Origin: Gloeopeniophorella convolvens
Taxonomy: Eukaryota; Basidiomycota; Agaricomycetes; Russulales
Length of the DNA stretch: 33,094 bases
Assembly: GCA_022496205.1 (NCBI GenBank)
Contig: WTXD01000134.1
Coordinates: 1-33,094 of the forward strand
Direction of reading: 5' to 3'
Shown here: one piece after another, positions 19,626-29,705 of the stretch
How the letters are laid out: each line of letters opens with the position of its first letter
Numbering within the stretch: the first letter of the stretch is position 1
Notes under the pieces: model-generated
Database searches by the model: none
Told to the model about the DNA's origin: nothing
What the model saw: only the letters and a program-made list of their open reading frames with translations
Translations under genes and position numbers: made by a program

Positions 19626-21682
19626 GGATAATGCCTTCTGTGCCACTATCAACAAGTGCATGTGCACTGATTTTTCAGCCAGAGGACTGTCCCAAGAAAT
19701 TGACTCTAACAGATATGGATGAAGTCCGTCGATTACGTGTTGTAAACAATGGTATAGGAATAGAGTTAATTATTACAAAGGGTTCAAATTTCTCGACTCC
19801 AAAGAACCTCTCATAAGTCCTCTGAACACAAAGAGTCCCAATAGACAGTGCGGCTATGGGATGGTTCAAAAATCCTTCCTCTCAGAAGTGGTAGGTGGGG
19901 AGATGATGTTAGAGATGGCCTGCTTGGCCTCAGGAGTGGCTTGAGAATACCAGCTATTGATGGCCTGGATAGAAGTGTCGGTAGTGGAGGAAGATGATAG
20001 GTTATTCATAATGAGATTGCAAGAGTTGGATGAGGGAATGAAAGTTCTGCTACATCCGTGGCCTTAGAATGATCCTCTAAAGTTTCCTCTGCCTTGGCAG
20101 TTAAAGTTGTATGAAGTAGGAGGTGAGGGTCCACCAGGCTTTCTGAGGCACTTGTTGGACTAGTGTCCTCCTCCTCCGCAATATATGCAAAGGTTATTAT
20201 CATGACAACACTTGTGTTCTTCAGCAGTGAGTGGGGGAAATGCAGTGGTTGCATTGACTTGTGAGATTTCTCCTTCTTCGAGGGAGCGGATGTTACTTCA
20301 TCCACATCCACCTCAGAAGGTACTCCTATGACAGTTTGTCCAGTACGAGTTGTCAAGCTCTTGGGTAATTTTGACAACTTCAGGGAGTGTCTTTGGTTTG
20401 TTTGTGACTGCAGAGTATTTCTGCTCGAGCTGGTTATTCAGGTTATGGCAGAGGACAGGGATGTTGACAGTGTTGTCAGTGATGGCAGCTTCAGTGCGTG
20501 CAACATCCCAATCTTGGTACCATTTGCAGAAGCGGCAAATGCCTTGTGGATACTAGAAGAACTTGTTGATAGCAAGTTGTTTCTGGTCAGGATTGGTGAA
20601 CATAGTTTCGAAGGCATCAATAAAGGCTTTCCAGGTGCTATAGGATTTATTTGTGAGTGTGTCGTTCATGTAGACAAGAGCCCATTCTCTAGCACAGGTG
20701 TTGTTTTTGAAGTGAGTATAGGCATTGGCAATCTTCTTGGTGTTAGTGTTATACAGGTCTTCATTGAGCGAATAATAGTTGTTGAGATGAGAAAGGAATT
20801 GGCAGGCAGTAGCTTCTGCACTGCCAAAGGGTTCTGGTGTGCTGTCAAGTAACTTGGAAGACATCTTAGGTGGAGCAGTAGTGGTTTCTTGAGATGGTGG
20901 ATTTACTGGTGGTTTAAATGGAGGTAGTACTTGAGTCTGATGAGATAAAGAGGCGACTGGAGTCTGAGTTGGTCTGATACAAGAGACAGGAGGCGTAGGA
21001 GTCTGAACAAAAGGTACAAGCTCTTGAGGCTGAGATGGTGGAGGCACAGCTGATTCAGATGATTCTTTAGGAAGTGGGTTTTCTTGAGGAGATGGGTGAT
21101 GTTCTGGAGTACCAAAGCCTCCAGGTATGGTGCAAGGCAAGTTTGCAGCTAATGGGGTACCTAGTGGAGTAACTTTTCTAGAGATGTGTTGAATGGTTTC
21201 TTAAGTAGATTCTAAGAGCTTATTGACTTCATCAGAGTCATCTGAGGGAGGTGGTGTAGGTAGCAGTATGATGCGAGTTTGTTCGAGAAGGTCAAAGTAG
21301 ACTGGTTGGTTATTGAAGTATTGCTACTGCTTCTTGCCTTCATTCCAATGGACTTTCTTGTCTTTGTAAAGTCCTTCTAAGGATGCCCAGGTGTAACCTT
21401 GAAGCTGATCGGTGTGTGGGTAGTAAGCATTGAGTGCTTTGAGAACTGGTACTTAATAAGTGGTAAAAACTGGGTAAAAACTGTTTGTTTGGTTGCTTTG
21501 TTAAGGACAAGAGTTTGTCCAAGGACTGTGGCGATGGCATAGACATGTTGGCTTTCTTTGTCAAGTCTAATTTTTCTAATAGTGCTTCCAGGGGGTAGAT
21601 GTTGAGAGATATCAGTGATTTCTTCTAGACTAGGGTCGTTCCAAGTGTGCTCTTTGATGTATTCTTGAAATTCGGTGCTCAT
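19626..21682 (-). pseudogene. Gypsy-type retrotransposon gag and start of protease, decayed and truncated
   Basis: The start at 21682 is MSTEFQEYIKEHTWNDPS. A Pro-rich linker leads to a gag core (FLSHLNNYYSLNEDLYNTN, REWALVYMNDTL, STWKAFIDAFETMF, about 20850-20560), then a CCHC zinc knuckle CIYCGGGGH-stop-SNKC at 20189-20148, whose TAG (20162-20160) probably replaces a Gln codon. After several stops and frame changes comes a retropepsin-like site ALVDSGTEGII near 19655-19627, the expected Asp-Ser-Gly motif. The sequence ends exactly at the M-unit terminus (19625). Reverse transcriptase, RNase H and integrase are absent. Order and motifs fit Ty3/Gypsy. Confidence 0.75.
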
Positions 21683-23411
21683 AAAGAGTAATTTAGATGA
21701 CAGGGAGTCCTACAACTTGCACAGTGTAGATGTTAATGTTGTGGTGATATGAGACAGTGAAAGCATGGTTCAGGATAGGACGGCATCAGTCAATGGAGTG
21801 GCATTCAATGCAGGCGTAGTCTTCTTTGATATGATCATAGAAGATTCTTGTGGATTGCTTCCACAGATAGCCTTCAAAGTGCAGAGGGTTGCTAGTGAAG
21901 TTGATGAGTTCATGAAGATCGTGGGGGAAAGTAATGATACAGAGTTGGCAACAATTGTATTCTTCTCTGCACCAGTGTCAGAAGTTGTGGAAGCCAAGGT
22001 AGTCTCGGGTAGATAAGGTTTGACCAATGTAGATGATTTCTGGGTGATGTGTAACATTATCACGTTGGATGTCGACAAGTTGGGTTCTGCTAAGGTTTCT
22101 TGGGTCTTCAGGAGTAGGTGTACATTGTACTGGTGGTAATGCTACTTGAGGTAGTGGTGTCTGGGAGACTGTCGACGATTCGGTCTGAATGCCAGGATTG
22201 CAACAGAAAGACTCTAATAGTCTAAATACAGGGTACAGGAGGATCTGACTAGATCTCTAAATACTAGGTGTTGGTAAGGTCACTGGTGTCTTGTAGGTCG
22301 AGGTTGCTGATAGTGTGGATGTTGAGGACATCATTGTCTAGTGCATCTTGTTTTTCGTTGAGGCTGAAGTTACTAATGATACTTGGAGTATTGTTTCAAC
22401 TATTTTCTCCAATGTCTGATTCAGGGGTTGCAGGAGGAATAGGAGGAGGTCATCGAGGTACAGGATATAGAAAATTGTTATTTGATTAGACAAGATTGAG
22501 GTTGAGTGGATTGCTTATGATCCAGTGTCCATCTTGCAGATGCAAGGTATAGTTGCAGAAGGGGCCAGAGCGGATAGAGTAGATAGGAATTAAAGGGTTT
22601 TCTTAAAGTAGAACAAGTTGAGCAAAGTGAAGATGAGTTTGGTACGGAGTAGTGATAACACATTCAAGATAGTAAATTTGATGGCTGGTAAGGATTTTCT
22701 TGATAAGATATTCTTTGTGAACTTGAACAATATTCCACTAGAAGAGTTCAAGCTCAAGCCAAAGGTTGGTGGTTTAGATAGGTTCCTAGCATACACCACT
22801 AGGTCGTTGAAGGAACCAAAAGAGATGCTATTCTTCTACAGTGCTTTGGACAATGTTTCTTTCTGCGTTAAACCAATGGCTAAGGTGTAGATCATTGTCG
22901 AAGAGTTGTCCGAATGGGAGAGATCATTGAAGTCTTGTTAGGACTGGGGTAAGCCAAGAGTCAGAACAAACTAGAGTGTTGGTGGAGAAGTCGTGGACAC
23001 GAGCACGAGGGCCATAGAACTGGAGTCAGATGATACAGTGAAGGACTTGGTAATATTTATCGAAGAAGCATCAATAGGCTTGGTCAAATGTCAAGTGATT
23101 GTTGTTGTTGTAAGGGATAAGGTGGAGTCCTTCAAGCAATACTTGGAGTGGTGCTTCCACTGAGTCAAATCTGAGTCAATAGTATCTCCCACAGAGGTGC
23201 TATGCACTCTAGAAAATAGTTGGGCAGATACTATTTACTAGTACAAGTATTCAACTAATTTGCTAGGTTTATTTAAGTTCTCCCCTTGGCACATAGATGA
23301 GGGCAATAAGGTTGAGGTCGTGGCAAAGGAAGGGTGTGTCTCCTATCTCTCTCATGTTGTCAGGGATGCGATGGAGGGCAGTGAAGAGTCGAAGTTGGGG
23401 ATGCAGGAGGC

Positions 23412-23426
23412 AGGAGTCATTGAGTT
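23412..23426. repeat. 15-bp target-site duplication AGGAGTCATTGAGTT, copy 1
   Basis: It is identical to 24565-24579 and is followed at once by a run of T (23425-23444), i.e. a poly(A) tail on the minus strand. Confidence 0.8.
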
Positions 23427-24564
23427 TTTTTTTTTTTTTTTTTTGGTCAGCATTTATATTCTGCAACAGTCGGACTACGACAAGATGCAGTCGGTACCTG
23501 ATGCTAGCTACTGGACTGGCCGGCCACCATTTGTACAAATCGGGTAAAAGTTCGAGTAAAAGACTGAGGGGGGTCGTGGAATGCGAAGTCAATTAAAGGG
23601 CTGAGGGGTGGCTGCGGGCAGTAGGGCCCGGAACCGGTCTGAAGGGCGACAGAGGTGGGACAAGAGGTGGGCCGAAGCCGGCCAAAACCGAACGCATGTC
23701 AAAAATAAAGTAAAAGAAATGAGAGTTGGGCTGAGCAAAGGGTCCGAGTTGAGTCTGTGGACTCAGCAAACCACGAGACGTGGCCCCAAAGCCTCATGGG
23801 GCCAGCAGGAGCTGCGCCAAGCAACTTACCACTTCCAAATAAATACTTGCTTCACAAATCCCCTCCCCTAGCAGCCTACTCTTGCCAACTAGACGATGCC
23901 CGCTGATCAGCAACCAAGGGCGAACACCGCCTACAAATCAGGGTAAGGCCCCACTCTAGCGTTACACTGGCATTGAAGGGGGCTCGAGGAGTCCAAGGCT
24001 ACAGAGCTCACAACTGCAGCGGCGGGAGAGGGGGATTCTTGCTAAGGGGATTTGACCGTGAGATGGCCCCCAAGACAATCCAGACCCCGGGTTGCTGGTC
24101 CGGTGGGGTCGCGTGAGAGAGAGAAGGGGTACCGCATGCCACAGACCAGTAGCATGGGGCCTTGAGGCAGGACACGAGGGGGGAGGAACCTCGACATGCG
24201 GCCAGTGTGCCTCTTGTGGGTGCAAAAGAAGACTTGCCCGTGAGATTTGACGTGTTTGGATGTGACGACCGGGGAGGAAGGGGAGGGAGAGCAGAGGGGA
24301 GGAGGGGTGGGTGGCGAAGCGAATGCGATGAAAGAAAGAGGATGGAGGGGAAGAAAGCCGAAACATGATGAAAGGAGAGAGGGGGAAAGGGGAAGGCTTT
24401 GGATACCGCAGCCAGAGTGGAAAAGAGGAGGGGAGTCACTGTGGGGACGGACAGTGAGGAAGGTGGTGGATGGGATGCCATGTTGCCAGATGACACCCCA
24501 CCCCCAGCGGGCAGAAACCCACAAGCGCCCACCAGATGGTGGTGGTAAGAGGGAAAGGAGGGTT
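23427..24564 (-). mobile_element. 1.1-kb poly(A) retroposon (truncated LINE, SINE-like or processed transcript)
   Basis: It is flanked by 15-bp direct repeats (23412-23426, 24565-24579) and has a 20-nt T run at its left edge, so it is a minus-strand cDNA inserted by target-primed reverse transcription. Its G+C-rich, purine-biased plus strand differs sharply from the AT-richer retrotransposon it interrupts. Several overlapping open frames exist on the minus strand (for example 24532 to 24008, 174 codons, Pro/Ser/Leu-rich), but none shows a known domain, so I leave them uncalled. It lies within the ORF upstream of gag: SELNDS is encoded on both sides through the duplication. Confidence 0.75.
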
Positions 24565-24579
24565 AGGAGTCATTGAGTT
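24565..24579. repeat. 15-bp target-site duplication AGGAGTCATTGAGTT, copy 2
   Basis: Right-hand copy abutting the 5' end of the minus-strand retroposon. Confidence 0.8.
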
Positions 24580-25888
24580 CTGAGTAGCGATTGTGGATGG
24601 AGATGATGCGGCCGTGGTCAAAGTGGAGAAAGCCGTAAGTGCTCAGGAATTGGCCATCTAGGAAGTCAATGTGACAGAGTAGGACTCTGGCACCTTCAAA
24701 GCACCTTTGGGTGCCAAATTCCAGGGAGAGGAGGTTGTCGACAAGGTGATAGGTGAACTTGTAGCATATGGCTCCAAGGGGTAGTTCACACAATGGAGGA
24801 GTATAGATGGTGAAGGCACAGATGTGGCGAGGATGGTAAGGATGTTCAGGTAGGTGTCGGTTACCTTCATTTGGATGAGTGGCTTCAAGCGTAAAGTAGT
24901 GATACTCCTCAAGATGGGAGCAGAAGGGACGAAGCTCTGGGAAGTAGTTGTTGGCATTTTCAAGGTAGAACCAGGCAGATTTGATATGAGCAATGTGCTA
25001 GAGGAGTTGCAATGCGTCAAAGCATTGGGGGTGATCTGCTAATTGTGCTGCAATTCGCTTGTGGGGTCGGTGGAGTACTTGGGGACAGACAGGGATGGGT
25101 TGGAGTGGTAGAGCGTCAAAGTGAAAGTTGACATAGTCAGTGAGGTCACTGTCGTTTGTGAGCTCAGAGGGGGAGCGAACACGATGATATGGGGGAGGTG
25201 CTTGATCAGGAATTTGTTCGACTGCAACATGAACAAGGATCTTGAGAGTAGGTACTGGGACAGGGTTGGGAGTGAAGATCAAAGGGGATACCGTTGCTGC
25301 TCGTAAGGGTATAGGAGTTGGTATAGGATGAGGAGTGGGAGCATGAGTAGAAGTGAGCGCAGGAGTATACACTGGCAATGCAGGATGAGGAGAAGGGGCA
25401 AGGATAGAGAGATGTGAAGGGGAGTAAGGAGGTGAAGGATGCGAAGAGCAAGGCCGGGGAGTGGATAGGAAAGGGGAGGCTGAAGTAGGCTTGACCAAGG
25501 GTCTGGGAGTTTGTTCACTAGTGCAAGAGGGGCCAGGAGTAGAAGACTGAGGGATGGCTGAGGTGCGTACAATTTCTGCAAAGCGTTCTTGCACCTATTA
25601 GGCTCTGAGGCGGACTAGGAAGTTAAAGGCTGAGTGGTGAGGAGAGGGAGAGCGAGGTGGTACAGTGAGAATGTCGAAGATTTGTCCTGGTTCAACGTTG
25701 ATGAGAGATGGGGAATGAGGATGGTACGATGAGGAGCAAGGTGTGAGGGAAGGACGAGGAGTGGAAGCAAGAGGAGGGTATTGGAGTTCAGGTGACAGTC
25801 CATGAGTGGGAGTGCCATAGTCAAGAAGGGTTGGCAGTCCACGAGGGGGAGCATCAAGATCAGAGTAGGATGAGGGACGAATCAGCAT

Positions 25889-26575
25889 TTAAAGATGAGC
25901 ATGGTTTGAGAGGAGCGCAGTCTAGGGTGCGGTGATTCCAAAGTAAGACACTAGGATCACAGCTGATCAGAGGGTGTAAGAGACTATTCAAATGTCAGGA
26001 CTCACTCGCAGAGTGCGTGTAGAGAGAATAGCAGGATTAAGAGAGTATTGAGGGGGGTAGGCAGAAGATGAGCTGCAATATGCAGAAGTAGAGCAGGAAC
26101 ACACTAATAGTGCTATTGCAGTGCTAGGTACAGATAAGAGTGCCACAGATGGACAGTCTAAGGACCACTGAGCAATACATGGGGGTCTTATATACTACTG
26201 GAGACCCCCAGACAAATCCGGTCTAATTGCTGATAGGGATTCCAGAGGGGATTCCCCATAACCTCTCCTCTCTGATATGCTTCTTAGATTCCATCACAGA
26301 GTGGGGTTTAAGGCCCCATGGAGTTCTTGATGATCAGAGTCCCAAAGAGGACACTTGAACTGTTTTACCTTAATCAAGGTTCTAGTTACTTTGGGACGAG
26401 TAATATGGTTGTTCTGAGCAATCCCTAGTCCGGGATCTTGGGGGTATTCCAGGGTGAGTTGGCCATTAGGGAGTAGGGTGAGGAATGGGGGTGAAGGGTC
26501 ACATGATGCATTTCAACTTGTAGTTGCAATGTGAGTGGTATGCATTGCATTATGAGCGACACATAGGGTGTTTGC
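25889..26575 (-). mobile_element. Probable 5' leader and LTR of the Gypsy-like element
   Basis: No gene is seen. On the minus strand a TATA-like GTATATAAGACC lies near 26186, about 300 bp upstream of the first ORF start (25888), as in an LTR U3-R region. A TGGAATCACCGC near 25932 could be a primer-binding site. No second LTR is in the window (the 3' end is missing), so the limits are guesses; the MITE marks the far edge. Confidence 0.4.
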
Positions 26576-26577
26576 TA

Positions 26578-26891
26578 CAGCTGGTTACAAAATCTTAGGC
26601 CCCTATCACACAGATTTATCATCAGGCAGGAGGTTTAATGGGCTGTCTGGCTGATGATGCCGGCCAGAATGTTAATTAGAATATATAAAATAAAAAGGCA
26701 CATTGATGATTTTATCCAATCTTACCTGTAATGAAGTGGCAAGCCTGCCTGCGGCTGCCAGTCTTACCTGGCGCACATTGTACATAAATCACATATAATA
26801 ATTTTTTTCCCTCAACTTAACTACAAGCTCCGCCATACACCGCCTGATGATAAATCTGCATGACAGGGGCCTAAGATTTTGTGGCCAGCTG
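26578..26891. mobile_element. MITE, 314 bp, long TIRs, TA duplication (Tc1/mariner-like)
   Basis: The left end CAGCTGGTTACAAAATC and the reverse complement of the right end CAGCTGGCCACAAAATC continue as inverted repeats for 50 bp with only five mismatches, all transitions. TA flanks both sides (26576-26577 and 26892-26893). The interior is AT-rich and has no coding sequence. TA duplication plus long TIRs fits a Tc1/mariner-derived MITE. Confidence 0.75.
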
Positions 26892-26894
26892 TAG

Positions 26895-27920
26895 TAGGGC
26901 TGGGTTCGCTTGAGTGTTCTAAGCATCTCGACCTCCTTAAAGCCTTAGTGTTTGTGACAGCAAGAAGACCTCAAGCAAGCATTGCTCTTATCACTGACAC
27001 TTCACCAGTACCTGTAAGCCCATTATAATGTGCCATGCTAACTAGCCTAACCCTATAACATTATGTCTCTAGTAAGTAAATTCACACTGAAAATATACAT
27101 TTGCCAGAATCGAACAGAGAGCCTCACGTGACCACGCTACCAGTATGCAATAGCTAGTATACTAAACTGTCATGGATGCGATCACTAATCAATTCCATAT
27201 ATAGCAGCACCCTTTTCGGCACCATCCAGAATGGCCCTGCCACATATGGCGCTCCAGCCTTGCCACTATTATCCCACCTGGTCCTTGCCATTGCATGTGG
27301 CGCCCTGGTCCCGTGCCAGCTAGCACCCCAACCTCGTGCCTGCCAGTGCCCCACGTCCACTGGCGTCTCTCCCCCCCTGCTAGCGTCCAGGCCCACTCCC
27401 GCTGGTGCTTCAATTTTCCTATTGGCACTTCGAGCATGCTGCTGCCATCACCTGCTCCCCGCCGGTGCTCTGCCCCACCACGTCCCATCTGTCCCTCCTC
27501 CCTTGCTCACTCCCTTCCTTCATTGCTCCCTCCCCCCATTGGGCCACCCAACACCGCTGCAGCGCATTACTCAATGCCCACCTCAATGCTTACTGCCTTC
27601 TTTCCAGATATAAGCCAGCTCGCAGCCCTACAGGCACCACAGGCACCGCCGGCCATCGGTCATCAAACATTGGCTGTGAGCACCACTGTTTGGTGTGCTC
27701 TCAGCTTCCCACCTCTTAGCTCCCCCTCTCCTAATGCCTTTTGTCATCGCTGCTCCAAACATTCACTCATATTTATCATAGTCACCAACACAAGGCCTGC
27801 TCCCACAGCTATGGGGTTTAGCGACTGATGTGGGGCGACTGTATCAACCAGTGCTACTGGCAGCACAGCCACAGTGAAGCTCCGGCCGACCCTGCGCTTT
27901 CACACCTGCTCACACTCCTG
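26895..27920. other. Unassigned stretch; C-rich low-complexity part
   Basis: 26900-27160 has no convincing gene, though a short open plus frame (SKHLDLLKALVFVTARRPQ) near 26930 may be debris. 27230-27620 is C/T-rich on plus with degenerate repeats of CTGGTGC or GCCAGTGCC type; open frames there (for example 27176-27613) are Pro/Leu/Cys-rich and look like composition artefacts. Nothing in 27620-27920 is recognised. Confidence 0.3.
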
Positions 27921-28062
27921 CACATATGGACCAAGACCGGCTATATCACTTATGGAACGGCCCGACCGCAGAATCTACATATGACTCATGGCCAGCCGAC
28001 GTCGGCCGACCGGACCGTTTCTGCACATGACTCATGGGTCGGCCGACCGTTGGCCAAAACGG
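27921..28062 (-). repeat. Shared terminal repeat, R copy (starts CACATATGG on plus)
   Basis: The reverse complement reads GGTCGGCCGAC...GGTCTTGGTCCATATGTG, matching the L and M copies. On its outer side (27920 and below) similarity to them ends. Confidence 0.65.
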
Positions 28063-29705
28063 ACCGTGCAAACATTGTTTTGAGTGCAGCCATGACTAGG
28101 AAAACATAAAATGAAGTATTAAGGAGTACCCAAGTAGTATCCCAGTACTCATTGAGTGATAAACACATAAGTACTTCAGTATAGTGAGTAGATACGTCAG
28201 ATGATTCCAAGGGCCCCCACTATACACATAACTCAGGTGGTGAGTGGTAACTCAAGATGAATGAGTGTTACCATGTTACATTACATACTATGTAGTGTAC
28301 TCTGAGCACATACAAGGCAGAAACACGGACCGTGCGAGTGCTATCGAACGGACCGTGCAAAGGCCCTATAAACAAATCATTTAAAATCTGTATATATAGT
28401 TCAGTTACACTACATGTGCACGGTCCGTGCATGGAACGGTCCGTGCATGGAACGGTCCGTGTAGAGAACGGTCCGTGTTTAGAATGATCACTGAACAGAT
28501 TAGATCATGTTAGAGAATAGACTATGCATAGATCAGACTGTGCAGGCAGTATAGGTAATATCTGTGTGAACTACTCATCTATAACCTGTTGTGCTAGGTA
28601 TACAGAGTAGACAGGACTGCATCAATCAAGCTGTTGCAATGGCTATACTCAGATGGCTTTGATTATTTAGGTCTCAAGCATCAAAAGACATATCTTTACC
28701 TACAAGGAAGATATGCTCTCAAACTGAGAATACACTCTACAAAGTCCTTCAATATGAAAAGGAGCCAGAGATAAAGCATGTCCATTGGGGAGTGTAATAT
28801 ACACTACAAGAATATTAGACTAGTTGTGAAGACTAATATACAATGGAATATAATAAGTGTACTAGATGCAAAGGACTAGATACATCAAGTGACTACAAGG
28901 TTGTCCACCATAAACATAACTCAGATGATGAGTGATAAATCAAGATAGGTGAGTGTAACCATAATACACTAGATACTATGTAGTGTACTCTGAATGCATA
29001 CAATGCAGAAACACGGACCGTGCAAGCACTTTAGAATGGACCGTGCAAGGAGTACTCATATAAGTCATTTAAACTCAATGGATATGGAGTACTTACACTA
29101 CATATGCACAGACCATTTCTGAATCGGACCGTGTATAAAACGGTCCGTGCAAAAACTATAATCATGGTAGTACACCTCAAACACCAACAGCCTAGGTACA
29201 CAATAAATAGAAACTACCTACGCAATGCAGTATAACCTAGAAACTATACTCCACCACTCAAGAAGTCATTGGGAACTCTCCCTGCCCCTCGTCCTCTATC
29301 AGGATTGCTGCAGGGTAAGGAACAATGTCAGTACCACAAGATAGTGGATAGAGAGAAGAATTGTACCTAGCCTTTTCAGTCAGCATAGTGTTACGCTTTG
29401 GACGACTTGTGCTTGTAGAGAGTGCCATGGCAGGCACTGATCCACCACCACTGCCTCGCTCATGCACCACAGGCTCGCCATCATCCTCCTCAATGGCTGC
29501 CACATTGGGTCGCCTTTTAGACCTACTTGTGGCTGCTGTGATAGATGATGGGCCACCACGAGTGTTGGATGAGCCTTCATTGCTTCGATTGGCCATAGAT
29601 GCACCTGCAACTGTCGAGGCAAATGTCACAGATGCACCTGAGGGTGCACCACGAGCTCTGGATGGCAAGGGGGCAAAGGTGCGCGTTGGAACGGGCCGTG
29701 CGCGC
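27921..29705 (-). repeat. Arm 2 of the 1.8-kb inverted repeat (R unit 3' part)
   Basis: Inverted counterpart of 17859-19625. The noncoding part, 28063-29257, holds no gene but is dense with GCACGGWCCGTGC-type sites (28322, 28346, 28418, 28434, 28450, 28467, 29012, 29035, 29123, 29140). It also has an internal duplication with an offset of about 690 bp (reverse complement of TTCTGCATTGTATGCATTC near 29000 and a variant near 28310). CpGs are much better preserved than in arm 1. Confidence 0.75.

Larger units (their letters stand above)
21693..25888 (-). pseudogene. Large ORF upstream of gag in the same retrotransposon, split by a retroposon
   Basis: A minus-strand frame starts MLIRPSSYSDLDAPPRGLP at 25888 and, with scattered stops (first at about 25600) and the 23427-24564 insertion removed, can be followed to TAA at 21695-21693, only 10 nt before the gag ATG. 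The N-terminal third is Pro/Ser/Thr-rich. Then come CELPLGAICYKFTYHLVDNL and FLHFDHGRIISIHNRYSELN, which continue across the insertion into LHPQLRLFTALHRIPDNM. The C-terminus is Cys/His-rich (HWCREEYNCCQLCIITFPHD, then CIECHSIDLCRP), possibly zinc-binding. Without the insert it would be about 1000 codons. I do not recognise it; it is not a standard Gypsy product. Compact spacing suggests re-initiation or a separate message. Confidence 0.55.

Noticed and set aside
20328..20852. 174-aa plus-strand open frame
   Set aside because: It is antisense to the gag core on the minus strand, which carries recognisable gag and zinc-knuckle motifs.
24008..24532. 174-aa minus-strand open frame in the retroposon
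   Set aside because: Three frames are open over the same stretch because of purine/pyrimidine bias; no domain is visible, so I would not call a protein.
27090..27165. tRNA-like text on the minus strand (GGTAGCGTGG and CTGTTCGATTCTGG, resembling D-loop and T-loop)
   Set aside because: The spacing between the two blocks is about 8 nt too short for an anticodon arm, and no acceptor stem pairs, so at best it is a degenerate tRNA-derived relic.
27176..27828. Pro/Leu/Cys-rich plus-strand frames of 145 and 177 codons
   Set aside because: C-rich degenerate repeats keep several frames open; no conserved motif or intron structure supports coding.
28400..28480. Regularly spaced GGTCCGTGCATGGAAC repeats resembling a CRISPR array
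   Set aside because: The genome is eukaryotic, repeats are 16 bp with no unique spacers, and the same motif is dispersed through introns and spacers; it is a local cluster of the palindrome family.
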